Positions 60,701 through 64,000 of a DNA stretch of 64,000 nt are shown here, piece by piece (position 1 is the first letter of the stretch; each line of letters opens with the position of its first letter). Below the pieces are notes generated by a model. That model was given only the letters and a program-made list of their open reading frames with translations. It ran no database searches and was not told the DNA's origin. The DNA is from Xestospongia muta (Eukaryota > Porifera > Demospongiae > Haplosclerida > Petrosiidae). The DNA lies in NCBI GenBank assembly GCA_963693285.1, contig OY848921.1:1116001-1180000 (forward strand). The letters are read 5' to 3'. A program made the translations under genes and the position numbers.

Positions 60701-63700
60701 TAACATGGCAATTTACTCCAACCTCTGGAGAAGGATCTGATCAAAACTCACGGATAACTATTACTTATAGTAACAATCGTTGGACTCTAACTATAACTGA
60801 TCTAAAAGTCAGTGATGATGGTACTTATACCATAACTGCAACCAATAGAATTGGATCAGACAGTGCTTCACTTCAACTGATTGTGGACAGTAAGTAGATT
60901 CATTCCATGTCTTTTATGAGTTACTATGTGTCACACGTTTTAGTTGAACCAGTTATAACTGTCTTCCCATCGGATATGAACGTCATCAGTCCTCTATCTG
61001 TCACTCTCTCTTGTGAAGCTGAGGGAAAACCTACACCAGTCATTACATGGCAATTTAAGGGTACCACTATCTCAATTACAGGATCTAAATACAGTCAGAA
61101 CACTCGTGGCCATTTAAATGTGAGCGTTGAAAGCATTGCTGATGAGGGTACTTATAAATGTATCGCTACTAACAAACATGCTACTGCTTCAAAGTCAGCT
61201 GTAATACGTGTCCAAGGTATGAATAGACAGATGAGAAAGATTAACAAATAGACAGTTAGATGGATGGTCAGATTCACTAGATAAATTGAGGGACAAAAAA
61301 TAAAATGATGATCAATTTTTATTTTTTATCAGATCCACCAATCTATACAATAGTTCCTCCAAATATGAATGGAACAGCTGCTACTGATAGTAAACTAACT
61401 TGTCAAGTAAAAGGTCACCCTCGTCCTGATATACAGTGGTTTAAAAATGAAGAACAGCTGTTTGATGACAGTATAGGATCTGGTATAAAATATATAATTG
61501 AGACATCTACAATTGGTAACTATAATCAAGAGAGTTCTTTGAGCATCATTGATTTAAATTATGGAGATGATGGAACCTATTATTGCAAAGCAAATAACAC
61601 ATTGTTTGAAACTCGGATTACTGAATCCTCTAAATCAAACTTCAGAGTCCATTGTAAGCGAATAACGAATGTATGTATGTATGGCTAGATGGATGGTGAC
61701 TGGGTTGTTAATAACAAATATGCTATTCTTTTCTTCTGATTTAGATCCACCTGACTTACAAAGCAGTTTCTTTGATATGATAAAAAATGAGTCTGATACT
61801 TTGAAACTGCACTGTAACTTTACCGGAACACCTAGTCCTACTATCAGTTGGTATCGTAATACCACTTCCTCCAATGGTTTTCAGTTAATTAAAAGTTCTA
61901 GAGCAGAGATTAGTGATCAGAAAAGTAATGAAAGAAGAATATCAGATTCTACCTTGCAAGTATTTGATGTAGTGAAAGAGGATGAAGGTACATACCGGTG
62001 TCTTGGAGCAAACAATGTAGGTAACTTCATTTATGCTGTTAACAGTTCCGAAGCCTTCATAACTATACATGGTAAATGTCTATTCGTTTTTCTTTCCATT
62101 TATGCATCATCTATCCATTTGTTCCTTCCATTCATTTATTCATCCATTTATTCATTCATTCTTCTTATAGTTCCACCAACTATTTATCCCAATCATCGAG
62201 AATATATTGTAGTGGGTGTAAAAGATTACGACTTCAGTTTTGGTTTTGTCATTGAATTTGACTTCCCGCCAGTTAAATTGAATAATATTCAATGGCACTT
62301 CACTAATTTATTAAAACAAACTGTAGACTTGCTAGCCAACAACTCAAGAGATCCACGTCACACTTTTTCAGATGATTTGCGATCACTAATGATCAAGAAT
62401 GTTTCACTTAATGATCGTGGTAACTACACATTAACTGCTACCAATGAAGCTGGTATCAGATCATCAACAGTCTATCTGGAAGTACATGGTAAGAAAAATC
62501 TATTTGTAATAAAAGTAGTCAGATACTTACGTGCCTCAGTTAAATATCCATCTTCTTTTTCTTGTTGTTCTATGATCTCATAAAATACTTATTTTCTTAT
62601 AGTGCAACCTAAACTATTGAATGATACTGGAGGTTATGTATTAGTGAATGGAACAGGACATACCAGAACATTTAACTGCTCAGCTGACGGAATACCACGT
62701 CCCAATATTCTCTGGAGAAGAAATGGATTTTTGATTTTAAATTCAACTCGTGTTGAAATTATAAATTCTCCTGTCCCAGATTCATCACGATCAATTCGTG
62801 TCAATTCCATACCAGACATCCAGGAAGCTATTAGCATCATGACTATCACCAACATGAAAGAATCTGACAATGGTAATTATTCTTGTCGAGCTGATAATTC
62901 TGCTGGAGAAGCTGATATTTTAGATGATCCATTTCGAGTAAATGTTACTTACGGTGAGTATGGATAGCATGAATGATTGCTTTACTAATCCTTTTAAAAG
63001 ATCTTGTATAAATTTAACATTTTTCATTTATCTCAGTTCCTCCTCCAAAATACTGTGAAGTTCATAGAAACCAAATTATCTGTCAAAATGGAGGTACCTG
63101 CCAAGACCTTACTCTTGGCCGTTTTATTTGTCTTTGTACTGACAAATTCACTGGAAGTCATTGCCAAGAAAGTAATTCATTATTTTATCACCATTGTGGT
63201 TTTTATGACATAATTTGTAGAGGTTATAATCAACATTCCACCTGCAATCACTGAGGTTCTAGCCATTATTGGAATACCCCCAGTGACGCATAAACTTCTT
63301 CCACCTAAGAATGCAACAGGAGATTTCCAACAACCACTAAATTTAACATGTAATTCGAATGGTAACCCTTTACCTACTGTAACCTGGTACAAGGGAAATA
63401 AAATTGCTTTTGACAAAGAAAAAACACTTGTAATTGAAGAACTCGATGTCAGTGACAGAGGTTATTACAAGTGTGTTGCTACTAACAGTGAAGGTACCGT
63501 AGAAAGTGGAACATTTCTAGTCAACATCTCAAGTCAGTTTTAATACCTTAATAAATGTTTACATTGTCATATTGTTTGACAGGACTTTTGCAGTACAAAA
63601 TGGAGGTCAATATTAATAGAACAGACATCCGTAGTCAAGCAGAACTACAAGAACTGATCACAAAGGTACTAAAATATCACTGATGTATTATTAGAAATGA

Positions 63701-64000
63701 TTATTAAACAATTGTAGATCAGTAATGAAGTAGCTGGTGGAACCTTAACTGGTGCGGATTTATTTGCTTCCGTAGTCATGAAATCTAATTTCTCTGATGC
63801 GTAAGTTTTATCATGGCTTTGTTTATTTTAGTAACTAATTTTGTGTATTATTTTATAGGCTGCAAGAAAAAGAAGTGACAGTAGTTATCACTCTACTAAC
63901 AAAGGAACAAGGCAGCGACATGTTATTACACATGGTACAAACATACATGAGCAAACTTCAAGTGAGACTGCAGGGTTTAGATATTTTCATTGAAAACAGG
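36704..64000 (+). CDS. Gene 4: giant lysozyme-like/IgGFc/62-Ig receptor, 3' partial
   Basis: The reading frame runs through all exons listed below from ATG 36704 to the window end without a stop, about 21,870 coding nt or 7,290 residues. Domains are signal peptide, lysozyme-like domain, IgGFc-binding-like domain, seven Ig, twelve three-Ig modules (36 Ig), eighteen Ig, EGF, one Ig and the first exons of the linker seen before HRM/GAIN/GPS/7TM in genes 1-3. That tail order makes an adhesion GPCR the likely identity, but the diagnostic GPS/7TM lie beyond base 64000. N-x-S/T sites are abundant throughout. All Ig exons are class 1-1. The module array is homogenised, so exact copy number could differ between alleles or be wrong in an assembly. 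Confidence 0.85.
37301..37636 (+). other. Gene 4 exon 2: start of IgGFc-type region
   Basis: This class 1-1 exon encodes 112 residues (IALNFGSSPVSFSL, IQLDVSVFTGETHLYASNLIQPSDAFYC). The acceptor TTAG at 37297-37300 was chosen to keep phase. It is much more diverged from gene 3 than exons 1 and 3. Confidence 0.72.
37637..38071 (+). other. Gene 4 intron, 435 bp, no feature
   Basis: This AT-rich intron is unrelated to the gene 3 intron at the same position except near the acceptor. No ORF or repeat is recognised. Confidence 0.65.
38072..39391 (+). other. Gene 4 IgGFc-binding-like domain exon
   Basis: This 1,320-nt class 1-1 exon encodes 440 residues. Hallmarks are ISDRDMGLLVKAENGK, FLSGHQCAVIPNTNGSCDF, EQFPPTINWGKTFMFP and GYGQSVGMNLFLTG. 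About 38290-38830 is nearly identical to gene 3, while both flanks are clearly diverged. Confidence 0.85.
39392..39742 (+). repeat. Gene 4 intron with AT palindromes and a 41-bp duplication
   Basis: About 39425-39595 consists of repeated TA-rich blocks (TATATATATA, TACTATAATACTAATATAAT) that can fold back on themselves. At 39597-39619 and 39638-39660 the block AATTTCAATTATGTCAACAA is directly repeated with a 41-bp period. This is low-complexity sequence with no coding potential. Confidence 0.8.
40236..40300 (+). pseudogene. Possible Ig F-strand relic in intron
   Basis: In intron 40040-40302 the frame that runs into the next exon reads SPLILMALEEQGNYICF, resembling the L-x-L-x-x-x-D-x-G-x-Y-x-C end of an Ig domain. 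No acceptor in phase 1 precedes it. It may be a decayed exon or chance. Confidence 0.3.
41807..42304 (+). repeat. Gene 4 intron with ATGTTCTCATGTAT minisatellite
   Basis: Within this 498-bp intron, about 42096-42252 holds six imperfect copies of a GTTCTCATGT core (two with one change), often followed by ATTATAATACAT or ATAAA. The rest is AT-rich and featureless. Confidence 0.8.
42975..43367 (+). other. Gene 4 intron before the Ig array, 393 bp
   Basis: This AT-rich intron has a small inverted repeat (TGTTTATGATTA at about 43249 and TAATCATAAAC at about 43304). Nothing else is recognised. Confidence 0.6.
43368..55446 (+). repeat. Gene 4 tandem array of twelve three-Ig modules
   Basis: Each module of about 1 kb is a two-Ig exon (654-669 nt) plus a one-Ig exon (252 nt, once 249). 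Pairs: 43368-44030/44083-44334, 44383-45048/45101-45352, 45395-46048/46101-46352, 46399-47067/47121-47372, 47415-48068/48122-48373, 48419-49087/49143-49394, 49437-50090/50143-50394, 50441-51109/51163-51414, 51457-52110/52163-52411, 52458-53126/53181-53432, 53475-54128/54182-54433 and 54476-55144/55195-55446. Two subtypes alternate: A (654 nt, VNVLHFGDLLNLTC, NCCPPNTFN) and B (669 nt, DFGDSINLTC, DCCSSND), giving a 2.02-kb higher-order repeat. The one-Ig exon has DRIDASFGD or DKIDASFGD, YEW and FGEYKCI. Introns of 42-55 nt are co-duplicated. Near-identity of copies indicates recent unequal exchange. Confidence 0.92.
54476..55446 (+). other. Last array module: A/B-like hybrid
   Basis: The two-Ig exon starts as subtype A (HFGDLLNLTCIVFGN) but after about 54990 switches to a diverged B-like end (VQHKDFGYYICIAKLSS, then DCCSSNNSSNSTT). 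Its length is 669 nt like B. Its one-Ig exon (55195-55446) is diverged from all others. It breaks the A-B alternation by following another A module, marking a recombination edge of the array. Confidence 0.75.
57742..57776. repeat. (CT)n tract before exon 57779
   Basis: A pure CT run of about 34 bp serves as the polypyrimidine tract of this 67-bp intron. Confidence 0.85.
60502..60554. repeat. (CATC)n tetranucleotide repeat in intron
   Basis: A run of CATC/TATC units lies in intron 60451-60589. It is simple sequence and likely polymorphic. Confidence 0.85.
63037..63171 (+). other. Gene 4 EGF-like exon
   Basis: This 135-nt class 1-1 exon carries CEVHRNQIICQNGGTC and CLCTDKFTGSHC, six cysteines in EGF spacing. 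Its position between the last Ig of the stack and one further Ig is the same as in genes 1-3. Confidence 0.9.
63221..63532 (+). other. Gene 4 membrane-proximal Ig exon
   Basis: This class 1-1 exon carries LNLTCNSNGNPLPTVTWYKGN and VSDRGYYKCVATN. It corresponds to the post-EGF Ig of genes 1-3 but has a longer N-terminal lead (VIINIPPAITEVLAIIG). Confidence 0.88.
63583..64000 (+). other. Gene 4 linker exons, cut by window end
   Basis: The exons are 63583-63665, 63718-63800 and 63859 to the window end. Phases (1 to 0, 0 to 2, 2 onward) equal those of the linker before the HRM-like domain in genes 1-3. The sequence VVITLLTKEQGSDMLLHMV matches VVITLRSNQGPSEELRRVV of gene 3. HRM-like, GAIN, GPS and 7TM exons are expected beyond base 64000. 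Confidence 0.78.

Larger units (their letters stand above)
55548..62953 (+). other. Gene 4 C-terminal Ig domains (eighteen exons)
   Basis: Class 1-1 one-Ig exons: 55548-55880, 55935-56273, 56323-56622, 56727-57050, 57098-57382, 57433-57711, 57779-58099, 58220-58639, 58909-59196, 59252-59533, 59771-60076, 60133-60450, 60590-60889, 60944-61216, 61333-61653, 61745-62071, 62171-62488 and 62603-62953. Most start with PP and end D-x-G-x-Y-x-C plus a G strand. Domains at 56323, 57098, 58909, 60590 and 62171 have W-x-F with no cysteine pair (GFYTITASNPAG type), like Ig 4 of genes 1 and 2. Exons 55548 and 58220 carry SGSGSG inserts next to acidic residues. 57098 and 58909 are close duplicates, as are 57433 and 59252. 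The last (62603) matches the pre-EGF Ig of genes 1-3. Confidence 0.87.

Noticed and set aside
1..64000. tRNA, rRNA or retroelement genes
   Set aside because: No cloverleaf-type boxes, rRNA-like blocks, LTRs or reverse-transcriptase motifs were recognised on either strand by eye.

Overview
This window is metazoan DNA, AT-rich and compact. It is cut into many short exons by very small GT-AG introns, commonly 42-60 nt. The mix of tandem SRCR domains, long immunoglobulin-like (Ig) arrays and adhesion-type seven-transmembrane receptors, together with the tiny introns, fits a sponge, most likely a demosponge such as Amphimedon. That assignment is an inference; no species marker is visible. All supported coding sequence is on the + strand.

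The window holds four head-to-tail adhesion G-protein-coupled receptor (aGPCR) genes. Gene 1 (before base 1 to 13094, 5' end missing) has an array of nearly identical SRCR domains, five Ig domains, one EGF, one more Ig, an unassigned linker, a hormone-receptor-like Cys domain (HRM-like), GAIN, GPS and 7TM. Gene 2 (14339-27961, complete, about 2,825 residues) has the same layout. It begins with a signal peptide, Cys-rich and EGF modules and about eight divergent SRCR-like domains. From its first Ig exon to its stop, every exon matches the length of its gene 1 counterpart, so the two are tandem duplicates. Gene 3 (28335-36452, complete, about 2,136 residues) has a different front end: a domain with lysozyme/transglycosylase-like motifs and an IgGFc-binding-like domain, followed by Ig, EGF, Ig, HRM-like, GAIN, GPS, 7TM and a tail with an ITAM-like tyrosine motif. 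Gene 4 (36704 to beyond 64000) shares gene 3's N-terminus. It then carries about 62 Ig domains, 36 of them in a near-identical tandem array, then EGF, Ig and the start of the membrane-proximal linker. It already encodes about 7,290 residues before its GPS/7TM part would begin, outside the window.

The genes are tightly packed: gene 2 stop to gene 3 start is 373 bp, and gene 3 stop to gene 4 start is 251 bp. Genes 3 and 4 have TATA-like boxes 35-50 bp upstream of their start codons. Almost all ectodomain exons are class 1-1, so modules can be duplicated, skipped or exchanged without loss of frame. Patches of near-identity between paralogues point to recent unequal crossing-over and gene conversion. 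The non-coding remainder holds a foldback (MITE-like) family in three introns, a reverse-strand Ig exon relic, duplicated intron and coding-tail fragments, and simple repeats. A working picture, which is inference, is a cluster of cell-surface recognition receptors that share a signalling core and evolve quickly in their ectodomains.
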